In this document: positions 43,285 to 51,474 of the stretch, piece by piece
How positions within the stretch are numbered: the stretch's first letter is position 1
Layout: each line of letters begins with the position of its first letter
Assembly (NCBI GenBank): GCA_003116975.1
Contig: BGKB01000287.1
Span: forward strand, 1 to 58,988
Length of the DNA stretch: 58,988 bases
Direction of reading: 5' to 3'
Source of the DNA: Aurantiochytrium sp. KH105
Lineage: Eukaryota > Sar > Bigyra > Thraustochytrida > Thraustochytriidae
Notes under the pieces: generated by a model
Told to the model about the DNA's origin: nothing
The model's database searches: none
What the model saw: only the letters and a program-made list of their open reading frames with translations
Program-made: the position numbers and the translations under genes

Positions 43285-44181
43285 TTAGTGAAACTTAGTA
43301 AGTGTTGCAGCATGCTTGAGAATGGGACCCGGACAGGTGATTTTTTGCATGGCACATCCCACACGATAAGGATTGCGAAGACCAAGTTCCAGGAGACAAA
43401 CCTCGCAGTATGTAATCAGGTCGCGATAACCAATCTTGATAGCAATTGGGTAAATCCGCTCCACAAGGTCATGGTCCCTGAAGAGTTCGTTCACCTTGAT
43501 ACCATCGATAAGGTATTTCACCACAACCTCCTCACCAGAGACCACACCAGTCTGCGCACCCCACCCCGACTCAGTCAAGTCATCCACCAAAGCCTTCAAC
43601 GACACATGATCTTCACCCGAGAGATCTTTATACTTGTCGAGAGCCCACCGAATTCTTCCAATCGGAAGACTGTACTCACGGCCCTTGAAACACAAGACTG
43701 GAAAAGGAGTCTGCTCAACAGGCGGAGGAGTGCTTCCAGGGAAAGGTGGGAATTCCTCTTCCGGGCCCACAAAAAGATCCTTGGTCGTCCCGAGAACTTC
43801 CCACGCCTGCCTCTCCAGACAAGCCCACTTCAGAATGATAGACCTGATGGAAAGCTTCACAAAGGCCTTTTGCAGTTGGGAAGCAAAAAGAGTGTACATG
43901 TAAACTGCATCAGCACTGTCTTTGCAAATTTCCAAGATGAGAACCACGTCCACCTTCCTGAGTCCATCGCAAAGCTGCTGCGGCAATCTACGACCATTCA
44001 CACCCAGCTGCATAAGAATGCAAAAGGCCATCGAACGCATCGCAGGACTCGACCATTCCGCTTTCAACATCAATGGATGAAGAATGGACTCATAGGTCAG
44101 ACCTTCCACCTTGATCCCCTTCTCAACGTTGGCCAGAATCTGACGCAACTTCTCCTCGTCGTTGTCGAACAACCCGACCAT
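43285..44181 (-). CDS. Family B protein with BTB/POZ-like domain
   Basis: 298 aa from ATG 44181 (MVGLFDNDEEKLRQIL); an in-frame ATG at 44310 lies inside TGTCAC and is rejected. Family marks: SMAFCILMQLGVNGRRLP, LCDGLRKVDVVLILEICKD, SIRSIILKWACLERQAWEVLG and TKDLFVGPEEEFPPFPG. The C-terminal part has a BTB-like pattern (VLCFKGREYSLPIGRIRWALDKYKDL, VVKYLIDGIKVNELF, IAIKIGYRDLITYCEVCLLELGL) and ends CPGPILKH. It is the closest partner of 27316-28200. A Cullin-3-adaptor-like role is possible but only inferred. Confidence 0.76.
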   Translation of the reverse strand: MVGLFDNDEEKLRQILANVEKGIKVEGLTYESILHPLMLKAEWSSPAMRSMAFCILMQLGVNGRRLPQQLCDGLRKVDVVLILEICKDSADAVYMYTLFASQLQKAFVKLSIRSIILKWACLERQAWEVLGTTKDLFVGPEEEFPPFPGSTPPPVEQTPFPVLCFKGREYSLPIGRIRWALDKYKDLSGEDHVSLKALVDDLTESGWGAQTGVVSGEEVVVKYLIDGIKVNELFRDHDLVERIYPIAIKIGYRDLITYCEVCLLELGLRNPYRVGCAMQKITCPGPILKHAATLTKFH

Positions 44182-44350
44182 CCTTGCTCGTTTCCTTTGC
44201 TTGCTCGTTTCGGTTTTGCGTACATCGATTGCTTTCAAGAAAATGCTAGTGTCACACGAAGTGCAATGTTGTGTCACAAACTTCGACAAAGTTTTCGCAA
44301 ACTGTGACATGAACTATTTTCTAATTAAATGAAACTTATTATTTGTTTTC
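44182..44350 (-). promoter_or_regulatory. Promoter of 43285-44181
   Basis: AGTGTCACACG (about 44250), TTGTGTCACAAAC (about 44271) and ACTGTGACATG (about 44301) lie upstream of the BTB-like gene, with a leader GCTTGCTCGTTTCC on plus (CAAG-rich on minus). Confidence 0.45.
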
Positions 44351-45064
44351 TTATTCAGATATTGGCAATGCAATGAATCTCAAAATAGGCAGAGACACTG
44401 CATGATATTGCGCGAGGAGAATTCCAACCGATGGACATGACCGATCACTACTGACAACACCATTCAGAATCGAAATCTCACACAAAGTTATTGTTCGTGT
44501 CGCACCAGCGTCAATTGCTTTCGTGATCTGGTTCATCGCAAGCTCAGGGTCTCCCAATATTGTTGTGCCAGATGGAAATGGAGCTTGCGACTCTAAACAA
44601 GCAGCGTCTGGGAACTCTGGAAATTGGGCATCTGCACCAACAAAAATATCTTTGGCACGCACGGCAGATGACCAAGCTTCTCTGTCGAAACTCATTAACT
44701 CGAGAAGATGGCACTTCGTCGTGGGTGCAACCCAATTCTTTTGCAGATGAAGGAAAAAAAGACGAAATCCCAATATTGGAAAGCACAGTTCTTTACACGC
44801 ATTGAACACAGCGTGCATATCTTCTTTGGTCAGACTGTCGCACAAATTCTGCCCAAGGTGATTACCCTCAACTCCGCGCATCATCAAAATGCAAACCGCA
44901 AGCGCTCTAATACGAGGACTCAAGGTCGACGTTTTTCCCTCGTTCAAAAACTTGTGGATCATCCACGATGATGGATACTTCATTGCATTATCATTCTTGG
45001 TTTCCCTCCAAATCACCTCCACAGTATGAGAATCGTAAGGGAAAGGGTAGTCCATGGTGCACAT
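44351..45064 (-). CDS. Family B protein, BTB core reduced
   Basis: 237 aa from ATG 45064 (MCTMDYPFPYDS); MDYPF at 45055 is an alternative start. Family marks: ALAVCILMMRGVEGNHL, LCDSLTKEDMHAVFNACKEL, TTKCHLLELMSFDREAWSSAVRAKDIFVGADAQFPEFPD and the C-terminal TLCEISILNGVV with LPILRF. As in 42294-43001 the BTB-like core is shortened. Its first 30 codons are present again at 47317-47404. Function unknown. Confidence 0.76.
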   Translation of the reverse strand: MCTMDYPFPYDSHTVEVIWRETKNDNAMKYPSSWMIHKFLNEGKTSTLSPRIRALAVCILMMRGVEGNHLGQNLCDSLTKEDMHAVFNACKELCFPILGFRLFFLHLQKNWVAPTTKCHLLELMSFDREAWSSAVRAKDIFVGADAQFPEFPDAACLESQAPFPSGTTILGDPELAMNQITKAIDAGATRTITLCEISILNGVVSSDRSCPSVGILLAQYHAVSLPILRFIALPISE

Positions 45065-45151
45065 TTGTTATGGTTCTGCTGACAGGCCCAAATCAAATCA
45101 ACGAAAACGATTAATTTAAACGGTCACAAGGAAAATTGAAACAAGACCTTG

Positions 45152-45216
45152 CCATAATAATATAATTCCATATCACAAAGAAATGTTTTGGATGTGATGG
45201 AATTATATTATTATGG
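45152..45216. repeat. Inverted repeat, 19-bp arms
   Basis: CCATAATAATATAATTCCA (45152-45170) pairs perfectly with TGGAATTATATTATTATGG (45198-45216), and the inner ATCAC/GTGAT can extend the stem. It starts the 159-bp repeat array upstream of the BTB-like gene. An identical copy is at about 47492-47556. Confidence 0.85.
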
Positions 45217-45590
45217 AATGATGGAGTGACATATTTAGTGTATCAGTGAAAGTCCCGGGAGTGGGGGGGTGGTGTAAAAAAAGCTCCAAGTAAGACTCAC
45301 TCCCCCATATTAACAATAGTAATTCTTCATCTCACAAAGAAATGTTTTGGATGTGATGGAATTATATTATTATGGAATGATGGAGTGACATATTTAGTGT
45401 ATCAGTGAAAGCCCCGGGAGTGGGGGGGGGTGGTGTAAAATTGCTTCAAGTAAGACCCACTCTCCCATATTAACAATAGTAATACTTCATCTGACAAGGA
45501 ATCGTTGCATTGTGATGGAATTATATTATTATGGAATGATGGAGTGACATATTTAGTGTATCAGTGAAAGCTCCGGGAGTGGGGGGGGGG
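45175..45590. repeat. 159-bp tandem repeat A with G-tracts
   Basis: Three units of about 159 bp begin at TGATGGAATTATATTATTAT (45195, 45354 and 45513). Each has GGAATGATGGAGTGACATAT, a run GGGAGTGGGGGGG (7-12 G) and a stretch CCCATATTAACAATAGTAAT. No coding content is seen. Confidence 0.9.
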
Positions 45591-45592
45591 TG

Positions 45593-46235
45593 CAATTGGA
45601 ACTCAATCGAATGGCGCGTAAAATGTCACAGCACTGCATTTGAACTCAATCGAATGGCGCGTAAAATGTCACAGCACTGCATTTGAACTCAATCGAATGG
45701 CGCCGTAAATGTCACAAGACTTCATTTGAACTCAATCGAATGGCGCCGTAAATGTCACAAGACTTCATTTGAACTCAATCGAATGGCGCCGTAAATGTCA
45801 CAAGACTTCATTTGAACTCAATCGAATGGCGCCGTAAATGTCACAAGACTTCATTTGAACTCAATCGAATGGCGCCGTAAATGTCACAAGACTTCATTTG
45901 AACTCAATCGAATGGCGCCGTAAATGTCACAAGACTTCATTTGAACTCAATCGAATGGCGCCGTAAATGTCACAAGACTTCATTTGAACTCAATCGAATG
46001 GCGCCGTAAATGTCACAAGACTTCATTTGAACTCAATCGAATGGCGCCGTAAATGTCACAAGACTTCATTTGAACTCAATCGAATGGCGCCGTAAATGTC
46101 ACAAGACTTCATTTGAACTCAATCGAATGGCGCCGTAAATGTCACAAGACTTCATTTGAACTCAATCGAATGGCGCCGTAAATGTCACAAGACTTCATTT
46201 GAACTCAATCGAATGGCGCCGTAAATGTCGCAACG
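45593..46235. repeat. 43-bp tandem repeat B carrying TGTCACAA
   Basis: About 15 units of 43 bp (TTTGAACTCAATCGAATGGC, then GCCGTAAATGTCACAAGACTTCA), nearly identical. Each unit holds the window-wide motif TGTCACAA and a GGCGCC palindrome. More copies stand at 47128-47315 and 48087-48165, so the family D gene at 46311 lies between two arrays. The spacing is regular with no unique spacers, so it is not a CRISPR. Confidence 0.92.
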
Positions 46236-46310
46236 CTGAATGAATGGCAATAGCAATTTAATAAAGAGAAATATAGTGATTACACATTAAAAAAGAGTTT
46301 GAAAATGTTT

Positions 46311-47063
46311 TTATTTGTCTTCGTCCTGTATCGTGTCCAAGCATGACGGCCATTCAATATCAGAAATTTCAAATTTTTCGCAAGCAGCGCGCTTGACGTC
46401 TTCAGCGTAGTATACTTTGACGTGATGCCGATCCAATTTGTCGCCCGCCAGGTCATAGACATTACCCATGGTAGTGAGCACATCGACGAGATCCTTGATG
46501 AGCCACATGAAGCTACTGAAAAATTCATTAGCTTCCTTGTCATCACCAACAAGGCTCCGATCAAGCAAGTTGCGCACAGAGGCGAGCTTCTTGACTTCTT
46601 GGTCGTTGAGAAACGCATCCTTGCGTTCAGCCTGCTCTTGGTACACATCATAGACGAGCTCGCGAAAGTACTCGGGACTTCCCACAGGAACGTCCTTGAG
46701 AGGGATCCTCTCAAATTCGTGCGTTCCATCCAACGAATCGGGATCCAGGTTGTCTGCCCAGTCTTCCAAGTGAGGGTTGAAACGTTCGAAACCCGAAAGA
46801 TCAAACTTCCCACCACAGAGCCAATGGTCGATCAACGCCCTCACGTTCTTGTCGGAGAAGAGGACAAGGCTGCGATACGGAGGATACTTGGGATCATTGT
46901 AATCGATGGATTCGCCTTGAAAGATGTCAATGTCCACGTCCAAAATAGGGGTTTTGCGGAGTCCCCTAGAGTTGTCATGGTACTTGATATCAGTGATCTT
47001 GTGCTTTTTATCAGTACGTTCAATCTGAGCGTCCGCTGCGCGCTTGCATCCGGTGCTGGTCAT
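46311..47063 (-). CDS. Family D (RRS/SFM) protein, GG subtype
   Basis: 250 aa from ATG 47063 (MTSTGCKRAADAQIE). The N-terminus is charged (RTDKKHKITDIKYHDN). Family blocks: YPPYRSLVLFSDKNVRALIDHWLCGGKFDL, VGSPEYFRELVYDVYQE, ANEFFSSFMWLIKDLVDVL and a C-terminal RAACEKFEISDIEWPSCLD that matches KKCFVPRKDWPTSL of 29139. The core RRS is replaced by YRS. It is the only gene inside the repeat arrays: repeat B flanks it on both sides, the upstream copies lying directly at its promoter. No known domain. Confidence 0.8.
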   Translation of the reverse strand: MTSTGCKRAADAQIERTDKKHKITDIKYHDNSRGLRKTPILDVDIDIFQGESIDYNDPKYPPYRSLVLFSDKNVRALIDHWLCGGKFDLSGFERFNPHLEDWADNLDPDSLDGTHEFERIPLKDVPVGSPEYFRELVYDVYQEQAERKDAFLNDQEVKKLASVRNLLDRSLVGDDKEANEFFSSFMWLIKDLVDVLTTMGNVYDLAGDKLDRHHVKVYYAEDVKRAACEKFEISDIEWPSCLDTIQDEDK

Positions 47064-47127
47064 CTTTGTTTGTCTTGATTCTCTTATTTCAGGTTTGGTT
47101 GAATTGGAATTTTTCGCTGCGCGAGAT

Positions 47128-47315
47128 ATGTCACAAGACTTAATTTGAACTCAATCGAATGGCGCTGCAAATGTCACAGGGCTTCATTTGAACTCAATCG
47201 AATGGCGCTTTAAATGTCACAGCACCTCATTTGAACTCAATCGAATGGCGCTTTAAATGTCACAGCACCTCATTTGAACTCAATCGAATGGCGCTGCAAA
47301 TGTCACAGGGCTTCA
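47128..47315. repeat. 43-bp repeat B, upstream array of the family D gene
   Basis: Four to five more diverged units (GCGCTGCAAATGTCACAGGG, GCGCTTTAAATGTCACAGCA) directly upstream of the gene at 46311-47063, ended by an N at 47316. Each carries a TGTCACA motif. Confidence 0.88.
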
Positions 47316-47316
47316 N

Positions 47317-47404
47317 ACTTCATTGCATTATCATTCTTGGTTTCCCTCCAAATCACCTCCACAGTATGAGAATCGTAAGGGAAAGGGTAGTCCATGGTGC
47401 ACAT
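47317..47404 (-). pseudogene. 5' fragment of a family B (BTB-like) gene
   Basis: Bases 47317-47404 repeat 44977-45064 exactly, at an offset of 2340 bp, so they encode the first 29 residues of the protein at 44351-45064 (from MCTMDYPFPYDS) and then stop at the N at 47316. Either a real partial duplicate or an assembly duplicate at a gap; the N makes the second more likely. Confidence 0.8.
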
Positions 47405-48085
47405 TTGTTATGGTTCTGCTGACAGGCCCAAATCAAATCAACGAAAACGATTAATTTAAACGGTCACAAGGAAAATTGAAACAAGACCTTGCCATAATAA
47501 TATAATTCCATATCACAAAGAAATGTTTTGGATGTGATGGAATTATATTATTATGGAATGATGGAGTGACATATTTAGTGTATCAGTGAAAGTCCCGGGA
47601 GTGGGGGGGTGGTGTAAAAAAAGCTCCAAGTAAGACTCACTCCCCCATATTAACAATAGTAATTCTTCATCTCACAAAGAAATGTTTTGGATGTGATGGA
47701 ATTATATTATTATGGAATGATGGAGTGACATATTTAGTGTATCAGTGAAAGCTCCGGGAGTGGGGGGGGGTGGTGTAAAATTGCTTCAAGTAAGACCCAC
47801 TCTCCCATATTAACAATAGTAATACTTCATCTGACAAGGAATCGTTGCATTGTGATGGAATTATATTATTATGGAATGATGGAGTGACATATTTAGTGTA
47901 TCAGTGAAAGCTCCGGGAGTGGGGGGGGTGGTGTAAAATTGCTTCAAGTAAGACCCACTCTCCCATATTAACAATAGTAATACTTCATCTGACAAGGAAT
48001 CGTTGCATTGTGATGGAATTATATTATTATGGAATGATGGAGTGACATATTTAGTGTATCAGTGAAAGCTCCGGGAGTGGGGGGG
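47405..48085. repeat. Second copy of repeat A, duplicated from 45065-45590
   Basis: Continues the 2340-bp-offset duplicate. Identity is near perfect; one change is seen at 45412 (C) against 47752 (T). Here the 159-bp repeat has a fourth unit. It ends in a G-run before an N at 48086, the same point at which repeat A passes into repeat B at 45590. Confidence 0.88.
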
Positions 48086-48086
48086 N

Positions 48087-48165
48087 CTCAATCGAATTGC
48101 GCTGCAAATGTCACAGCACCTCATTTGAACTCAATCGAATGGCGCTGCAAATGTCACAGCGCCCG
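48087..48165. repeat. 43-bp repeat B, third block
   Basis: About two units (CTCAATCGAATTGCGCTGCA, AATGTCACAGCACC) after the N at 48086. This is the last TGTCACA array before the composition changes to GC-rich. Confidence 0.85.
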
Positions 48166-48242
48166 ACGTGTATGAGTATGGTGACTTTTGGAACGCCTGG
48201 AACCCCTGGAACTTCTGGAACCTCGAAAGCAGATTACTGTTA

Positions 48243-48355
48243 TATGGCGGAACGTTCACGGAACGTTCCTAAGACGTTCCGTGGGCGTTCCTCGGGTGTT
48301 CCCCGAACGTTCCTCGAGCATACCCGCTCGATGTTTCCGTCGTAGTTCCGTCGCA
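48243..48355. repeat. GGAACGTTCC-type palindromic repeats
   Basis: Closely spaced units such as GGAACGTTCACGGAACGTTC and GGGCGTTCCTCGG, a TT variant of the GGACGTCC theme, at the start of the GC-rich arm. Confidence 0.75.
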
Positions 48356-48360
48356 GTTCC

Positions 48361-48432
48361 GTGTAGGGTCATGTTAGGGTAGGTTAGGGTCATGTTAGGG
48401 TAGGTTAGGGTCATGTTAGGGTAGTGCAGGAC
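48361..48432. repeat. Interstitial TTAGGG (telomere-like) repeat
   Basis: Three copies of a 21-bp unit (TTAGGGTCATGTTAGGGTAGG) plus partial ones give at least six TTAGGG words in 70 bp. The interspersed TCATG and TAGG show this is a degenerate or higher-order form and not a simple telomere. Confidence 0.8.
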
Positions 48433-48469
48433 CATGTTAGGATAGTGCACGAACGTGTTGCAGGCTGGG

Positions 48470-48845
48470 TGCCTTGGGACCTCCAGAGGATGCCTTGGGA
48501 CGTCTAGAGCATGCCCAGAAGCTGCCTTGGGACGTCCAGAGGACGCCTTGGGACGCACAGAAGCTGCCTTGGGACGTCCAGAGGACGCCCAGAAGCTGCC
48601 TTGGGACGTCCAGAGGATGCCCAGAAGCTGCCTTGGGACGCCCAGAGGACGCCCAGAAGCTGCCTTGGGACGCCCAGAGGACGCCCAGAAGCTGCCTTGG
48701 GACGTCCAGAGGATGCCCAGAAGCTGCCTTGGGACGCCCAGAGGACGCCCAGAAGCTGCCTTGGGACGCCCAGAGACAGCCCAGAAGCTGCCTTGGGACG
48801 TCCAGAGGACGCCTTGGGACGCCCAGAGGATGCCTTGGGCAGCAC
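48470..48845. repeat. 32-bp minisatellite with GGACGTCC/GGACGCCC
   Basis: About ten units of 32 bp (core CAGAAGCTGCCTTGGGACGT, then CCAGAGGACGCC). As 32 is not a multiple of three and there are no stops, all frames are open on both strands; these are not genes. Confidence 0.9.
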
Positions 48846-48873
48846 CATGACTTGATTTTGATCTGCAATATGA

Positions 48874-50874
48874 TTATGAACGAATCTTTTCAAATTTAGG
48901 CTTGGACCGGTCCTTTTGAATTTGCGCATCGATTTGCTTGCCTCTGTCGAGAATTTTGGCAAGTGAAGGAGATATTGTGCTTCTGTCAAGGTCAAGGTCG
49001 CGCCAGCATACCTTGTTTTTGACAATGTCGTTCCTGGGCGCCAATTTGAGTGCATACATCTTCTCTTGGATGTGCTGGAGGCAACACGTGTTGGTCTGGT
49101 GGCGCGTGTTCGTACATGGCGAGTAGTCTCCATGAAGATAGTTGCATTGCATCGCAGCAACACTGTGGTGTTTCTGGCAGTACTGCGAGATCTTTTTGTT
49201 GCCTTCGGTGAGGCGCTTCTCGTAGCAGTCCAGAATGTATCTTCCATCCTGAAGCTGACAGAGCTCTTCTTGTCCGGCATCATTTACCATGGTCTTGAGG
49301 TGCAAGCAGAGCGCGTTGCGGGGATCATTGTAGGCGTCAACGGTCGACTTGCGCATGTGGTCTTTACACTGGCGTGAGCTGAGGCTTCTGACCTCTTTGC
49401 CACAGTTCTTGACATTGCAAACTTGGGGGTGGCCACCATGCTTGCCACAGACGTAGAACAAGCCATTGACCGCGCCTCGGATGGCCTTTCTCTGACATCT
49501 ATCTTCACTGTAATGGAAGTAGCACTTGCCGTGCGGTCCAACGAGAAACTTGGAACCGAAAGACTTGTAGTGATTGAGATCAAGATCCTGGGCGCGCACG
49601 CTGGGCCAATCGATTTTCCAGCAGCCGGGAGCCAGACTTGTGTTGACGCTCGGCGCAACGCTGGCACGGCTCGTGCCCAGCAGGTTGTGCTTCTGGAGGT
49701 CGAAGGCATCCGCGCCCATTTCGTCGTTGTCTTTGCGAAACTCCCTGTACATGCGAATGTTTTCTTCCGTCGAAAAACCGCGGTGCACGTGCTTCTCGGC
49801 ATCTGCATTGCCTTTTGCATTGACGATGGTTGAGATGGTGTCGTCAAAGTCGGTGCCTTTGCCCTTGCCGAAGCAATAGACTGATCCTTGTGGAGCGATG
49901 GAGGCCGCCGCAGGTGAGCCAGGAAGAGTCGGCAAGGTCGAAACAACGACGCTGCCACTCGGATCAAACGGCACGTCGACACTAATGTCTGAGAAGACAG
50001 AAGAGGGAGGTGCCGGTTTGGCAGGGGCAGCCGGCACCGGGAAGGCCGAGGGCGCAGGAGAGGCCGGGGGAGACGGTGCTGCGAAGGCTGAGAGCGTTGG
50101 TGAGCCAGGGAGACTCGGCAAGGTCGAAACAGCGACGCTGCCGCTCGGATCAAACGGCACGTCAACACTAATGTCTGAGAAGACAGAAGAGGGAGGTGCC
50201 AGTTTGGCAGGGGCAGCCGGCACCGGAGAGGCCGGGGGAGACGGTGCTGGGAAGGCCGAGAGCGCAGGAGAGGCAGGCGGAGACGGTGCCGAGAAGGCCG
50301 ACGGTGCTGGGGAACCAGGAAGACTCGGTAAGACCGAAACAACGACGCTGCCGCTCGGATCAAACGGCACGTCAATGTTCGAGATGACAGAGGAAGGAGG
50401 TGCCGGTCTGGCAGGGGCAGCCGGCACTGAGAAGGCCGAGGGCGCAGGAGAGGCAGGGGGAGACGGTGCTGGGAAGGTCCCAATCGACGGAGCAACGCTC
50501 GCGGTGGCACGTCGCTTCGAGTCGCAGAAGTCTTCGAGGCAACTCGCACGAGCCTTGCGCTTCTTCTCCCGAGCCGCTAAGATCTTTCTGCGCACGGCTT
50601 TGACACGGTCTTCGCGACCAGGTGCCACGCGGAAGGTGTGCGGGGTGAATGCAGAGCTCGCACATTGTCCCTTACGGACGTCCGAGGAGTCATCCGAGCC
50701 AGACGAGGCGGATGAGCTCGAGTCAGTGCCCGAGTCAGAGCCCGAGTCAGAGCCCGAGCCAGAGTCTGAGAAAGACGAGGCCGAGGGGCCGTCAAACTCA
50801 AGTGCCTTGGGTTGGTCGTCTTGCATTTGCTCCTGCTCCTCTTCTTCAACAATGTCAGCCCAAAGAATCGACAT
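48874..50874 (-). CDS. Large Ser/Pro/Ala-rich protein with C-terminal Cys/His fingers
   Basis: 666 aa from ATG 50874 (MSILWADIVEEEEQEQ); the open frame begins upstream at a TTG. Residues 1-75 are acidic and Ser/Asp-rich (SDSGSDSGTDSSSS), 80-130 basic (KAVRRKILAAREKKRKA, a likely nuclear signal). Residues 140-370 hold three repeats of about 70 aa (PAPPSSVFSDI, DVPFDPSGSVVVS, LPGSPAPSAF). The C-terminal 250 aa have Cys/His units (CYFHYSEDRC, CGKHGG, CNVKNCGKEV with CKDH, CQKHH, CCLQH) like 26362-27279, including an equivalent of VDPEVKKIL (ISPSLAKIL). A nuclear or nucleic-acid-binding role is plausible. GC content is visibly higher than in its relative. Confidence 0.8.
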   Translation of the reverse strand: MSILWADIVEEEEQEQMQDDQPKALEFDGPSASSFSDSGSGSDSGSDSGTDSSSSASSGSDDSSDVRKGQCASSAFTPHTFRVAPGREDRVKAVRRKILAAREKKRKARASCLEDFCDSKRRATASVAPSIGTFPAPSPPASPAPSAFSVPAAPARPAPPSSVISNIDVPFDPSGSVVVSVLPSLPGSPAPSAFSAPSPPASPALSAFPAPSPPASPVPAAPAKLAPPSSVFSDISVDVPFDPSGSVAVSTLPSLPGSPTLSAFAAPSPPASPAPSAFPVPAAPAKPAPPSSVFSDISVDVPFDPSGSVVVSTLPTLPGSPAAASIAPQGSVYCFGKGKGTDFDDTISTIVNAKGNADAEKHVHRGFSTEENIRMYREFRKDNDEMGADAFDLQKHNLLGTSRASVAPSVNTSLAPGCWKIDWPSVRAQDLDLNHYKSFGSKFLVGPHGKCYFHYSEDRCQRKAIRGAVNGLFYVCGKHGGHPQVCNVKNCGKEVRSLSSRQCKDHMRKSTVDAYNDPRNALCLHLKTMVNDAGQEELCQLQDGRYILDCYEKRLTEGNKKISQYCQKHHSVAAMQCNYLHGDYSPCTNTRHQTNTCCLQHIQEKMYALKLAPRNDIVKNKVCWRDLDLDRSTISPSLAKILDRGKQIDAQIQKDRSKPKFEKIRS
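49900..50480. repeat. Coding Pro/Ala/Ser repeats of about 200 bp
   Basis: Three copies of a segment with GGATCAAACGGCACGTC and AAGACAGAAGAGGGAGGTGC inside the gene at 48874-50874. They encode DVPFDPSGSV and PAPPSSVFSD repeats. Antisense frames across them are open but artefactual. Confidence 0.85.
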
Positions 50875-51115
50875 TGTACGGTGAGGGGTGTGCAAAGGGT
50901 GCGCGAGAGGGTGTGTGCGAAGGGTGCGCGGTGGGGGTATGCAAAGGGTACTGCCTGATGGATTGAGTGTTTGGGTTTGCCCCAAGGGTTAGGCATCAAG
51001 GGTTATAGCGTTTTCGGTAAGCATCCACTAGCAAAGACCAAGCACCGAAGGATGGTTTAGACGATGCAATAGCATTTATATGGAGCGTTGCCTAATCTGA
51101 GCTTGAGTGACAAAA
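50875..51115 (-). promoter_or_regulatory. Leader and promoter region of the GC-rich zinc-finger gene
   Basis: A GGGTGYGCRARGGGTG-type repetitive leader (50880-50960) precedes ATG 50874. No TGTCACAA pair is present (only a single AGTGACAAAAAG at about 51105). The promoter position is inferred. Confidence 0.3.
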
Positions 51116-51117
51116 AG

Positions 51118-51320
51118 AGCGTCCTAGGGGACGTTCTTAGGGCGTCCTAGGGGCGTCGTAAGACGCTCTTAGGACGTTCTTACGGCGTACGAGGGGACGT
51201 TCTTAGTGCGTCTTAGGACGTTCTTACGGCGTACGAGGGGACGTTCTTAGTGCGTCTTAGGACGTTCTTAGTGCGTCCGAGGGGACGTTCTTAGTGCGCC
51301 CGAGGGGCGTCTTAGGACGT
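51118..51320. repeat. GACGTTCTTAG repeats
   Basis: Units such as GGGGACGTTCTTAGTGCGTC and TTAGGACGTTCTTACGGCGT, another variant of the GGACGTCC theme. Bases 51321-51470 hold GCGCAGAGGAACAA repeats. Confidence 0.85.
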
Positions 51321-51474
51321 AAACAACTAGCCGGAATTCCGGGAACTGGTGCAGAATTGTGTAGGAACAAGCGCAGGAACATGCACAGAGGAACAAGATG
51401 CGCAGAGGAGCAAGATGCGCAGAGGAACAACTCTCCGAACATCCGGGAGGATGCGCAGAGGAACAACTTTTTAA

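Noticed and set aside
45593..46235. Possible CRISPR array (regular 43-bp spacing)
   Set aside because: Whole units are identical with no unique spacers, there are no cas genes, and the setting is eukaryotic.
48361..48432. True telomere
   Set aside because: TTAGGG words are interrupted and the block is internal, with genes on both sides.
48437..49283. Frames of 100-260 aa over the 32-bp repeat
   Set aside because: 32-bp stop-free units open all frames; the part beyond the repeat is antisense or out of frame to 48874-50874.
49898..50884. Plus-strand frame of 328 aa (Gly/Glu/Ala-rich)
   Set aside because: Antisense to the Pro/Ala/Ser repeats of 48874-50874; composition is the mirror of those repeats.
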